DNA of 64,000 nt from SW4 sp042466115 (lineage in GTDB: Bacteria; Pseudomonadota; Alphaproteobacteria; Rhodobacterales; Rhodobacteraceae), in the NCBI RefSeq assembly GCF_042466115.1, contig NZ_JAXHBQ010000001.1, positions 2,604,001-2,668,000 of the forward strand, in the 5' to 3' direction. The notes under the pieces were generated by a model, which worked only from the letters and a program-made list of their open reading frames with translations, was not told the DNA's origin and did no database searches. A program made the translations under genes and the position numbers. Each line of letters opens with the position of its first letter. Within the stretch, counting starts at the first letter, position 1. Below are positions 8,377 to 15,869 of the stretch, piece by piece.

Positions 8377-10455
8377 GCGCGGCCCCCTTTGATGTCGATG
8401 CAACCGTCTGGTTGGCGGATGGCATGGCGGCTGACGGGGATGATAACAGTGGTTTCATCCTCGACGATCGCTGCAGGGCCGGTGACGGTCTGGCCCGTGG
8501 TCAGATCGGCACGTTTGACGATCCGGGCATCGGCAAATGCGGCACCTGCGGGGTCAAAAATCGGGCGGGTTGTCTTGGCATCCGACGCGCCCGCGTCATC
8601 CGCCAGCGCGACCTGTTCGACACGTTCAGGCGGCGTAGTCGCGTTGACCGACCAGACGGTGATTTCCACGTCCAACCCCGCAACCGTGCGCCCGAACAGT
8701 TTTGTGTAATCGGCCTCGAACAGCTGCAAGAAGGTGGCCGCGTCGGGGGCGTTGGCCTGATCCACAGTCAGCGTGATCGGGATTTCCCAGCCCTGTCCGG
8801 TGTAGCGCATATAGACTTTGAATTCCGACAGGATGTCGGCGTTTGGGTCGCAGTTGCGGACAAATCCACGCGCCTCGGCCTGCAATTCTTCTAGCAGGGT
8901 GGCCACGCGGGGGGCATCAAAATCCGACAGCTTCATGTAGACAGACCTGTTCGCCTCGAACGAAAACGGCGCGCGCAGGAACCCGATGGCTGATCCGACA
9001 CCGGCCCCCGGTGGGACAAGCAAGCGGTCAATGCCCAGCTTTTCACACAAACGCCCCGCGTGTAGTGGGGCCGCACCGCCAAAGGCGATCATCGTGTAAT
9101 CGGACAGGTCCTCGCCGTTTTCCACGGCATGCACCCGTGCGGCATTGGCCATGTTTTCATCGACAACTTCGGCCAGTCCAAAGGCCGCCGTTACTGCATC
9201 CATATCAAGCGGCTCACCCAGCACGCGGGTCAAGGCATCGCTGGAATTATCCGTGTGCAGCGGGATCGTGCCACCAGCGAAATTGTCGGGGTCCAGTTTG
9301 CCCAGCACTAGGTCGGCGTCCGTCACTGCAGGGCGATCCCCGCCGCGCCCGTAACAGGCCGGACCGGGTTCGGACCCTGCCAATTCCGGCCCGACGCGGA
9401 TTTGCTGCATCGCGTCAACATGTGCGAGCGATCCACCGCCCGCGCCAATTTCCACCATATCTATCACGGGGATCGAAATGGGCATGCCCGACCCTTTCTT
9501 GAAGCGATAGGTGCGGGCAACCTCGAACACGCGCGACGTTTTCGGGGTCTGGTTCTTGATCAAGCAAATCTTGGCCGTGGTGCCGCCCATGTCAAAGCTC
9601 AGGACCTTGTCCAACCCGTAACGCGCGGCGATATTGGCGGCGAACACGGCACCCCCGGCAGGGCCGGACTCAACCAGTCGCACGGGGAATTCGGCGGCAC
9701 TTTCGATCGACATGATCCCGCCGCCCGAATGCATCAGAAAGATGTTGCAACCTACGCCTTCGGCCTGCATCCGCCCGCGCAAACGGCCCAGATAGGATTT
9801 CATCTGCGGCTTGATATAGGCGTTGGCAACGGTGGTGTTGAACCGTTCGTATTCACGCATCTGCGGCGACACCTCGCACGAAAGCGATAGCATCGCTTCT
9901 GGCATGATTTCGGCCACGACTTCAGCCACCAGCCGTTCGTGCGCGTCGTTCAGATAAGAATGCAGCAGGCCGATGGCCACGCTTTCATAGCCCGCATCGG
10001 CAATTTGCTGCACCACGGGAATGATATCCTCGCGGGTCAGCGGCACCAATTCGGCCCCCGTCGCGTCAATCCGGCCGGGCACGGTGTAACGCATCTGACG
10101 CGGCAACAGCGGGTCGGGCAACGTCAGGTTCAGATCATATTGTTCGAACCGGCTTTCGGTCCGCATTTCAATGACATCGCGAAAGCCTTGGGTGGTGATC
10201 AGCGCCGTTTTCGCCCCGCGCCGTTCGATCAGCGCATTGGTGGCAAGGGTCGTGCCATGGATGATCTGGCCGATATCCCCAGGCGTGATGCCCGATTTGG
10301 CACAGACCTGATGCATCCCGTCGATGATCGCATCCTCGGGCGCGCTATAGGTCGTCAGAACCTTGGTCGAGAACGAACCGGCAGCCGTTTCCAGCACGAC
10401 ATCCGTAAATGTCCCACCAATATCGGCGCCGAGTTCGATTGATGATTTGTGACAT
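8373..10455 (-). CDS. hyuA: hydantoinase A / 5-oxoprolinase A-type subunit, apparent 5' frameshift
   Basis: About 690 residues of the HyuA family, with the N-terminal ATP-binding motif GADIGGTFTDVVLE, IIHGTTLATNALIERRG, FDMGGTTAKICLI, GAGGGSLAHVD and the C-terminal HyuA domain. It forms the ATP-hydrolysing half of the HyuAB complex. The coding frame has no ATG, GTG or TTG between the tRNA-Ala gene and GADIGG; the only in-frame ATG (10601) lies inside the tRNA. Two good-looking ATGs (10467 and 10455) are in another frame, and removing one base near 10452 would give an ATG followed by HKSSIELGADIGG. The coordinates run to that ATG. Either a real frameshift or a sequence error has hit the start region. 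Confidence 0.85.
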
Positions 10456-10561
10456 GCGCGCCCCCATGTGTTTGGAAAACCTTGAAGCGATTTGGGGGCG
10501 ACTGCAAGCCTTGTGAACGCGCGTACAGCGGCGCGTTCATGGTCTGGAATGTCGGGGAATT

Positions 10562-10637
10562 TGGTGGAGCCTAGCGGGATCGAACCGCTGACCTCCTGCA
10601 TGCCATGCAGGCGCTCTCCCAGCTGAGCTAAGGCCCC
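10562..10637 (-). tRNA. tRNA-Ala (anticodon GGC)
   Basis: The minus strand folds into a complete 76-nt cloverleaf with an encoded CCA end: acceptor GGGGCCT pairs with AGGCTCC (one G-U), D-stem GCTC/GAGC, anticodon stem CCTGC/GCAGG around loop ATGGCAT (anticodon GGC), and T-arm AGCGG-TTCGATC-CCGCT. It lies 106 nt upstream of the first hyuA homology and reads in the same direction, so tRNA and hydantoinase transcripts may be linked. Confidence 0.97.
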
Positions 10638-10741
10638 AAATGCTGACGTAGGAAATGATGTCAGCGAGGTGCTGTCTATGCAGCGTCGCGGGCGAGATCA
10701 AGAGAAAAAATCCCGCCCAACGGTGATTGGTGCGTGATCAC

Positions 10742-11065
10742 CTAGCTGTCGTCGTCCGGTGCGGCGACATCGGCAATTTCGTCAAGCGAAACATCATCGT
10801 CGTCGTCATCTTCCAGAACGTCATCACCCAGATTGACATCTTCGTCATCATCATCGTCGAGCACGAGATCATCATCTTCAGATTCGTCCTCCATCTTCTT
10901 GGTCTGCGCATCCGCAGCATCGGCGACCATTGTGCGGGTCTTGCCGGTGTTGATGGTGACCGTTTCGCCGGTGTAGGGGCTAATGATCGGGTCGGCGTTC
11001 AGGTCGTAGAACCGTTTGCCGGTTGTCGGGCAAACACGTTTGGTTCCCCACTCTTCTTTGGGCAT
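10742..11065 (-). CDS. TIGR02300/FYDLN-domain acidic protein
   Basis: A 107-residue cytosolic protein. The first ~45 residues contain EWGTKRVCPTTGKRFYDLN and PIISPYTGE, the conserved FYDLN-acid domain found in alphaproteobacteria. The remainder is extremely acidic, with long Asp/Glu runs (about 78-95), a feature shared by the family. Function is unknown. The start at 11065 is chosen because GAAGGGAAG lies just before it and the homology begins at MPKEEWGTK; the longer frame to 11137 has no support. It is divergent from the YgjP-like peptidase gene. Confidence 0.92.
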   Translation of the reverse strand: MPKEEWGTKRVCPTTGKRFYDLNADPIISPYTGETVTINTGKTRTMVADAADAQTKKMEDESEDDDLVLDDDDDEDVNLGDDVLEDDDDDDVSLDEIADVAAPDDDS

Positions 11066-11171
11066 CTTGCTTCCCTTCAAAATCTGACTACTTGCAGCGC
11101 AATGACGCCAACTGCCATAAGCTGTCAGGCGTGTCAAAGCCTTTGGCGCGGCATTCTAACTGGGACGTCAT

Positions 11172-11864
11172 ATGGGCCGTCATGTCATTGGGGGCAACCC
11201 CCCGATCGAAGTCACGTTGCGCCGTTCGACCCGTGCGCGCCGCCTGTCGTTGCGGGTGTCGCGGCTGGACGGGCGCGTGACGCTGACCTTGCCGCAGCGG
11301 GTAAGCGAACGCGAAGGAATCGCCTTTGTGAGCGAGCGCGAAGACTGGTTGCGCGGGCATCTGGCCGGCATCACCGCCGAAGTGCGCCCCCAGATTGGTG
11401 GCACCGTGCCGTTTGGCGGGCAGGATCTGGAAATTGTCGCCGGTCCTGTGAAACGCGCTCGCATGGGCGAAGCGGCACTGATTGTTCCCGATGATCCGGG
11501 GCGTGTCAGCGCCCGTGTAGAGGCCTATCTGAAACTTCACGCGCGTGATCGGCTTGCGGATGCATCGGATCGGTATGCGGCCGCTTTGGGGCGCACCTAC
11601 GGGCGGATCACCCTGCGCGACACGCGGTCACGCTGGGGATCGTGTTCATCGGCAGGCGATTTGATGTATTCGTGGCGGCTGATCATGGCCCCGCCTGATG
11701 TTCTTGATTATGTCGCGGCCCACGAGGTCTCGCATCTTGTTGAAATGAATCACTCGGATGCCTTTTGGGCGGTGGTCGCCGACATTTTTCCCGATCACAA
11801 GCGCTGCCGCAAATGGCTGCGTGAAAACGGTGACAGGCTGCACCGCGTGCGGTTTCGCGATTGA
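11172..11864 (+). CDS. YgjP-like (DUF45) metallopeptidase
   Basis: A 230-residue protein of the M48-related YgjP/SprT-like group. The zinc motif is HEVSHLVEMNHSDAFW (HExxH-like with a downstream His), preceded by DTRSRWGSCSSAGDLMYSWRL, a hallmark of this family. The N-terminal half has the Arg-rich segment RRSTRARRLSLRVSRLDG. It probably acts in the cytoplasm; a proteolytic substrate is not known. The catalytic box has Ser in place of the usual Leu/Thr but keeps both His and the Glu. The gene ends 12 bp before a palindromic box that precedes the gntR gene. Confidence 0.92.
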   Translation: MGRHVIGGNPPIEVTLRRSTRARRLSLRVSRLDGRVTLTLPQRVSEREGIAFVSEREDWLRGHLAGITAEVRPQIGGTVPFGGQDLEIVAGPVKRARMGEAALIVPDDPGRVSARVEAYLKLHARDRLADASDRYAAALGRTYGRITLRDTRSRWGSCSSAGDLMYSWRLIMAPPDVLDYVAAHEVSHLVEMNHSDAFWAVVADIFPDHKRCRKWLRENGDRLHRVRFRD

Positions 11865-11876
11865 CCGCAGCGGCGC

Positions 11877-11888
11877 TTGTGATCACAT
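11877..11888. promoter_or_regulatory. single TTGTGATCACAT palindrome just upstream of gntR
   Basis: A 12-bp near-perfect palindrome that ends 7 bp before the ATG of the GntR-family gene. The same core, TGTGATCAC, occurs twice before sucC and twice before sdhC. A protein bound here would cover the translation-start region, a natural arrangement for negative autoregulation. The role is inferred from recurrence and position. Confidence 0.55.
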
Positions 11889-11895
11889 ATGACCC

Positions 11896-12546
11896 ATGTT
11901 GATCCAGTCCCGCCCGAACGATCCTGCCGGATCCGCCCATGACCGCGTGTATCGCACGCTGCGCACCCGTATCATGCACGGCGAGATGGAGCCGGGGCAG
12001 GCACTGACCCTGCGCGGGATCGGCAAGGAATTTGGCGTGTCGATGACGCCCGCGCGCGAGGCCGTGCGCCGTTTGGTAGCCGAAGGGGCGTTGTTTCTGT
12101 CGTCATCCGGGCGGGTATCCACGCCGGAACTGTCAAGCGAAAGGCTCGAGGAACTGGCGGCCCTGCGCGCGCTGTTGGAACCGGAACTGGCCAGTCGCGC
12201 CCTGCCACGCGCGCACCTTGCCTTGATCGAGCGTCTGGAAACGATCAACGCGGGCGTCGGGCAGATGGTCGCGCGCCACGATGCACCCGGATATATCCGC
12301 ATGAACCTTGAGTTTCACCGCACCCTCTATTTGCGTGCGCAGGCGCCTGCGATGCTGGCCATGGCGGAAACGGTCTGGCTTCAGGTCGGGCCGACCATGC
12401 GATCACTTTACGGGCGCTTGCGCCGCACCGAACCGCCCTATCACCACAAGCTGATCATCGCCGCGCTGAAAGCGGGCGATGAACCGGGATTGCGGCTGGC
12501 GGTGCGCACCGATGTTACGCAGGGGCTGCGGCTACTGGCGTCCTGA
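11896..12546 (+). CDS. GntR-family transcriptional regulator, FCD (FadR-like) type
   Basis: A 216-residue regulator. The winged HTH (~10-75) includes RVYRTLRTRIMHGEMEPGQALTLRGIGKEFGVSMTPAREAVRRL; the all-helical FCD effector domain (~85-205) includes LRALLEPELASRAL, NLEFHRTLY and YHHKLIIAALKAGD, with His residues placed to bind a metal and a carboxylate ligand. FCD regulators typically sense small organic acids. The recurring TTGTGATCACAA palindromes here, before sucC and before sdhC make this the best candidate in the window for a regulator of TCA-cycle genes (inference). Its 3' end overlaps the convergent TerB gene by 32 bp. The Shine-Dalgarno before the ATG is weak. Confidence 0.93.
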   Translation: MLIQSRPNDPAGSAHDRVYRTLRTRIMHGEMEPGQALTLRGIGKEFGVSMTPAREAVRRLVAEGALFLSSSGRVSTPELSSERLEELAALRALLEPELASRALPRAHLALIERLETINAGVGQMVARHDAPGYIRMNLEFHRTLYLRAQAPAMLAMAETVWLQVGPTMRSLYGRLRRTEPPYHHKLIIAALKAGDEPGLRLAVRTDVTQGLRLLAS

Positions 12547-13369
12547 GAAGGCCCGCGAAGTCGCGCACCATCGACATGATCTGCGGCGCGGGGATCACCA
12601 GCGCCTGGGCCATATGGCCGATCACGCGGTGTTCGGCGTCCTGAATTTCGCCGTCCGAGCAAGCCACCAGAAGCGCGCCACGCATGATGATCTGGCGATC
12701 CGCCTCGCGGGTGCCTGCGCCCAAATCGCCAAGCTGGCGGGGGTCGGTGACAAAGGGGGCCTTGGCCAAGGCAGTGCGAATTTCCATGGATGTCAGGCGC
12801 TTGCCCATGATTTTCTCAAAGGCGAAATTGATCGCCTTTTCTTCTTCGCCGTCAATGTGGCCGTCAGACTTGGCAACAATGCACATGGCTGACAGCATCT
12901 TGGCGGCAATCGCCGCGCGCGGAACAGCGCGTTTGCGGCCATGTAGCAGGAATTGCAGCGCTTTGAAGAACCCGGCGATGCCCAGCAGGATCAACCAGCC
13001 AAAGCCGATCATCAGTTGCTGACCGGTCATACGCGGGGTTGCGGGCATGTCGGCAGGCAGGATGCCAGCGGCCTGCGCGGCGGCAAAGGCGGCAGCGTCA
13101 AAGCTGTAATAGCTGTTGCCTTCGCAGCCTGTTGTGGACATCACATAGCCTTCGCTGCGTGCCCAATACCCCAGAAACACCACGTGATTGCGCACTGTGT
13201 GATGGCAGAGGGAAGCATTGCGACCACCAGGGCCGATCGCACCCATTTCCGCAACGAAATCAAGGCTGTGCTGGGTGCCATAGGGGATTGAACCACGCGC
13301 CGCGGCGGGCGTTGCAGTCATGAATGTCAGGCCCAGAACAAGGGCGATAAGGCTAAAGAAAGGTTTCAT
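12515..13369 (-). CDS. TerB-domain membrane protein
   Basis: A 284-residue protein. It has a signal-like N-terminus (FFSLIALVLGLTFM, then ATPAAARG), an exported segment with four cysteines, a membrane span near 150-170 (GFGWLILLGIAGFFKALQFL) and a cytosolic TerB-like domain (~185-275) with AAKMLSAMCIVAKSDGHID and ALLVACSDGEIQDAE, two acidic metal-binding repeats. TerB domains occur in tellurite-resistance and envelope-stress proteins; the role here is unknown. The start at 13369 is set by AGGA six bases upstream and by the signal peptide. It follows lpd 102 bp downstream on the same strand. Confidence 0.85.
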   Translation of the reverse strand: MKPFFSLIALVLGLTFMTATPAAARGSIPYGTQHSLDFVAEMGAIGPGGRNASLCHHTVRNHVVFLGYWARSEGYVMSTTGCEGNSYYSFDAAAFAAAQAAGILPADMPATPRMTGQQLMIGFGWLILLGIAGFFKALQFLLHGRKRAVPRAAIAAKMLSAMCIVAKSDGHIDGEEEKAINFAFEKIMGKRLTSMEIRTALAKAPFVTDPRQLGDLGAGTREADRQIIMRGALLVACSDGEIQDAEHRVIGHMAQALVIPAPQIMSMVRDFAGLLRTPVAAAPA

Positions 13370-13471
13370 CGTATCCTGCCGTAAATGCGTTTCACCGACA
13401 GGTTTGCCAAAGAAATGTGGCACGGCCATGGAATTAGCCGCGCCACTTTTGGGCAGATGGTTAACGAAACC

Positions 13472-14860
13472 TTAAGCGTGGATCGCGCCGTCACCGCAGG
13501 CAAGGGCCGCTTCGCGCACGGCTTCCGAATAGGTGGGGTGGGCGTGGCAGGTGCGCGCGAGGTCTTCGGCGGCGGCACCAAATTCCATCGCCACGCAAAT
13601 TTCGTGGATCAGGTCTCCCGCCATCGGGCCGATGATATGCGCACCCAAGATACGGTCGGTTTCCTGATCGGCCAGGATTTTTACGAACCCGTCACCGGCA
13701 AAATTCGCCTTGGCGCGGCCGTTGCCCATGAAGGAAAACTTGCCGACCTTATAGGCGCGGCCTTCGTCTTTCAGTTGTTCTTCGGTCTGGCCTACGGTCG
13801 CGACCTCGGGGTGCGTATAGATCACACCGGGTATCACACCATAGTTAACATGTGGTTTCTGCCCCGCCAGACCCTCGGCGCAGGCCATGCCTTCGTCTTC
13901 GGCCTTGTGGGCCAGCATGGGGCCGTCGATGGCATCACCGATGGCATAAATCCCTTTGATATTCGTGGCATAGTGATCATCGGTCTTGATCTGGCCACGC
14001 TCGGACATCGCGACACCCAGCTTGTCCAGCCCCAGCCCGTCGGTGTAGGGCCGCCGCCCCGTGGCGAGCAGAACAGTGTCGGCGTCAATCGTTGCCTCGC
14101 TGTCGTCTTTGCGCAGTTTATAGGTGACGGTGGCCTTGCCGCCTTTGGTCGTGACACCCTGCACGGCGGCGCCCATGACAAATTCAAGCCCTTGTTTTTT
14201 CAGCGTTCTTTGGAACACTTTCTGGATTTCGCCGTCCATGCCGGGGGTGATTTTGTCAAGAAATTCAATCACCGTCACCTCGGCCCCCAACCGCTTGTAA
14301 ACGCTGCCCAGTTCCAGTCCGATCACGCCCGCGCCGATCACGACCAGCTTCTTGGGGATTTTGTTCAATTCCAGCGCGCCGGTGGAGGACACAACGGTCT
14401 TTTCATCGACCTCGACACCCTTCAAGTCGCTGACTTCCGAGCCGGTGGCGATGACGATATGCTTGGCCTCGTGCACCTCTTCTCCGACCTTGACCTTGCC
14501 CGCTTCGGGGATGCTCGCCCAGCCCTTGATCCAATCTACCTTGTTCTTTTTGAACAGAAATTCGATACCCTTGGTGTTCTGACCAATCACATCGTCCTTA
14601 TAGGCCAGCATCTGTTTCCAATCGACGGAGGGCGACTTGCCCTTCAGGCCCATCGCCGCGAAATTGTGTTCGGCTTCGTGGAGCATATGCGAGGAATGCA
14701 ACAGCGCCTTGGAGGGGATACAGCCCACGTTCAGACAGGTGCCGCCCAGCGTGTCACGCCCTTCGACAACAGCCGTTTTCAGACCCAGTTGCGCGCAACG
14801 AATGGCGGACACATAGCCGCCGGGGCCGGACCCGATGATGATAACGTCGTAGGTGGACAT
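13472..14860 (-). CDS. lpd: dihydrolipoyl dehydrogenase (E3)
   Basis: A 462-residue FAD/NAD-linked disulfide oxidoreductase that re-oxidises dihydrolipoyl groups of 2-oxo-acid dehydrogenase complexes. The FAD motif IIGSGPGGYV is at residues 8-17, the redox cysteines are Cys42 and Cys47 in GGTCLNVGCIPSKALL, the NAD motif is VIGAGVIGLELGSV, and the C-terminal HAHPTYSEAVREAA carries the catalytic His. As the last member of the sucCDAB cluster it is most likely the E3 of the 2-oxoglutarate dehydrogenase complex. GAAGGAATT precedes the ATG. An 11-bp-phased repeat lies immediately upstream. Confidence 0.97.
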   Translation of the reverse strand: MSTYDVIIIGSGPGGYVSAIRCAQLGLKTAVVEGRDTLGGTCLNVGCIPSKALLHSSHMLHEAEHNFAAMGLKGKSPSVDWKQMLAYKDDVIGQNTKGIEFLFKKNKVDWIKGWASIPEAGKVKVGEEVHEAKHIVIATGSEVSDLKGVEVDEKTVVSSTGALELNKIPKKLVVIGAGVIGLELGSVYKRLGAEVTVIEFLDKITPGMDGEIQKVFQRTLKKQGLEFVMGAAVQGVTTKGGKATVTYKLRKDDSEATIDADTVLLATGRRPYTDGLGLDKLGVAMSERGQIKTDDHYATNIKGIYAIGDAIDGPMLAHKAEDEGMACAEGLAGQKPHVNYGVIPGVIYTHPEVATVGQTEEQLKDEGRAYKVGKFSFMGNGRAKANFAGDGFVKILADQETDRILGAHIIGPMAGDLIHEICVAMEFGAAAEDLARTCHAHPTYSEAVREAALACGDGAIHA

Positions 14861-14884
14861 GGGCGTAATTCCTTCGATTTTGGC

Positions 14885-14928
14885 CGTATGGTAGGCGTAT
14901 GGAAAGCGTATGGAAACCGTATGGCTAA
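14885..14928. repeat. four tandem 11-bp units CGTATGGNNNN upstream of lpd
   Basis: CGTATGG recurs at 14885, 14896, 14907 and 14918, exactly 11 bp apart, with units ending TAGG, AAAG, AAAC and CTAA. The array starts 25 bp upstream of the lpd start and touches the MAPEG stop codon. The period is about one helical turn, so it could be a phased protein-binding site or simply a slippage product. Confidence 0.8.
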
Positions 14929-15314
14929 AGTATTGCGGCCAACAGCATCAGCAAGGTGGCAAGCAAGCCCACCGCCCAGATCGCGCTGCGCCACGGTGCC
15001 CAGCCGAACACATAGGCGGGGATATAGACGATGCGCGCGATCAGATAGGCATAGGCGCAGGTTGCGGTGAACGGGGTCGATTGGTTTGAGAGAGTCACGA
15101 CCAGCACAGCGATAGTGAACAGGATCAGCCCTTCGAAATGGTTGTTCATGGCGCGTTGCAGGCGGCCCGCCGTGCCGGTCAGCTGGATATGCTGGTCACG
15201 CGGGCCGGCAGCCTTTTTGACGCCAACCTGCTGGATCGAGGTCAGCGAATAGGCGCAGAACTGGCCGATTTGCAGGAGGCCTGCGAGGGTGAGGGCTGTG
15301 AGTTCGGGGGTCAT
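14925..15314 (-). CDS. MAPEG-family membrane protein
   Basis: A 129-residue protein with four membrane spans and family features of MAPEG (eicosanoid/glutathione metabolism-like) proteins: an N-terminal span, the loop GRLQRAMNNHFEGLILF, and AYLIARIVYIPAYVFGW. Bacterial members are of unknown function. Its ATG overlaps the stop of the preceding hypothetical gene (ATGA). Both sit between odhB and lpd, so they are probably carried on the suc transcript. Confidence 0.9.
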   Translation of the reverse strand: MTPELTALTLAGLLQIGQFCAYSLTSIQQVGVKKAAGPRDQHIQLTGTAGRLQRAMNNHFEGLILFTIAVLVVTLSNQSTPFTATCAYAYLIARIVYIPAYVFGWAPWRSAIWAVGLLATLLMLLAAIL

Positions 15315-15766
15315 GATTCCTCAAGCTCCGCGACTAGAGCCAAAAAGGTTGCACGGAGCGAGTTGAGATTTGAGAGGTTAGGTGCCTTGGTCCAATTTGC
15401 ACATCCATTCCCAATTAGCTCTAGTATCGCAGGGGCGTCATTGGCTAAGTCATTGTGAAATTCAATCGCTTCGGCCGCGAGGTGATTGTCCGAGCGACCT
15501 GTCGCCAAAACGGCTAGCGCCAGCGTTGCGACGGCTTCTTGCTCAACACCGCAAATCCGGCTGAAATGATCGCAAAAAACCAGCAAGAAAAGGCCTAGCG
15601 TAAGTTGATAGTCTGGGCGGGTAACATCGCCCTGATCAATTGCACTGACTTCCGCCGACAAAGCGACAGCCGCTTCAGCACACCAACTGATAGGCTCACT
15701 GCTTGAAGTGAGTGCCAGATCGAGAGTGTCAAAAGCTGCCTGCAGTGTCTCTGTTGTGTTGGTCAT
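15311..15766 (-). CDS. hypothetical protein between odhB and lpd
   Basis: A 151-residue, acidic, mostly helical cytosolic protein with no family I recognise. Visible features are an N-terminal TETLQAAFDTLDLAL helix, a central hydrophobic helix LTLGLFLLVFCDHF with Cys and His, and five cysteines in total. The ATG at 15766 is used; a GTG one codon earlier is possible. The ribosome-binding site is weak. It overlaps the MAPEG gene by four bases, which supports it as a translated gene. A long hairpin lies between it and odhB. Confidence 0.65.
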   Translation of the reverse strand: MTNTTETLQAAFDTLDLALTSSSEPISWCAEAAVALSAEVSAIDQGDVTRPDYQLTLGLFLLVFCDHFSRICGVEQEAVATLALAVLATGRSDNHLAAEAIEFHNDLANDAPAILELIGNGCANWTKAPNLSNLNSLRATFLALVAELEES

Positions 15767-15786
15767 CACTTAGTCCGTGCTTGCAC

Positions 15787-15853
15787 GGGCAGCGCCCGGA
15801 CCTCCCCCATGGGGAGGGCGCTTTGCACCCACCCCGAGGTCCGAACGCTGCCC
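15787..15853. repeat. long imperfect inverted repeat between odhB and the next gene (REP-like)
   Basis: Arms GGGCAGCGCCCGGACCTC (15787-15804) and its reverse complement at 15836-15853 match at 16 of 18 positions. The loop contains a second palindrome, CCCCATGGGG. There is no T-run, so it is not a classical terminator; the form is that of a dispersed REP-type element that could stabilise the upstream suc mRNA or attenuate read-through. Whether it is repeated elsewhere in the genome cannot be seen here. Confidence 0.7.
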
Positions 15854-15869
15854 TGTGTTGCGTGCATGA

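Noticed and set aside
10470..10601. Extension of hyuA to the ATG at 10601
   Set aside because: That ATG is inside the tRNA-Ala gene, so translation cannot begin there; the peptide upstream of GADIGG has no homology.
13385..15070. Long plus-strand open frame (561 codons) opposite lpd
   Set aside because: Lpd on the other strand has full family motifs across the same DNA. The plus frame has no recognisable domain; it is an antisense artefact of GC-rich codon use.
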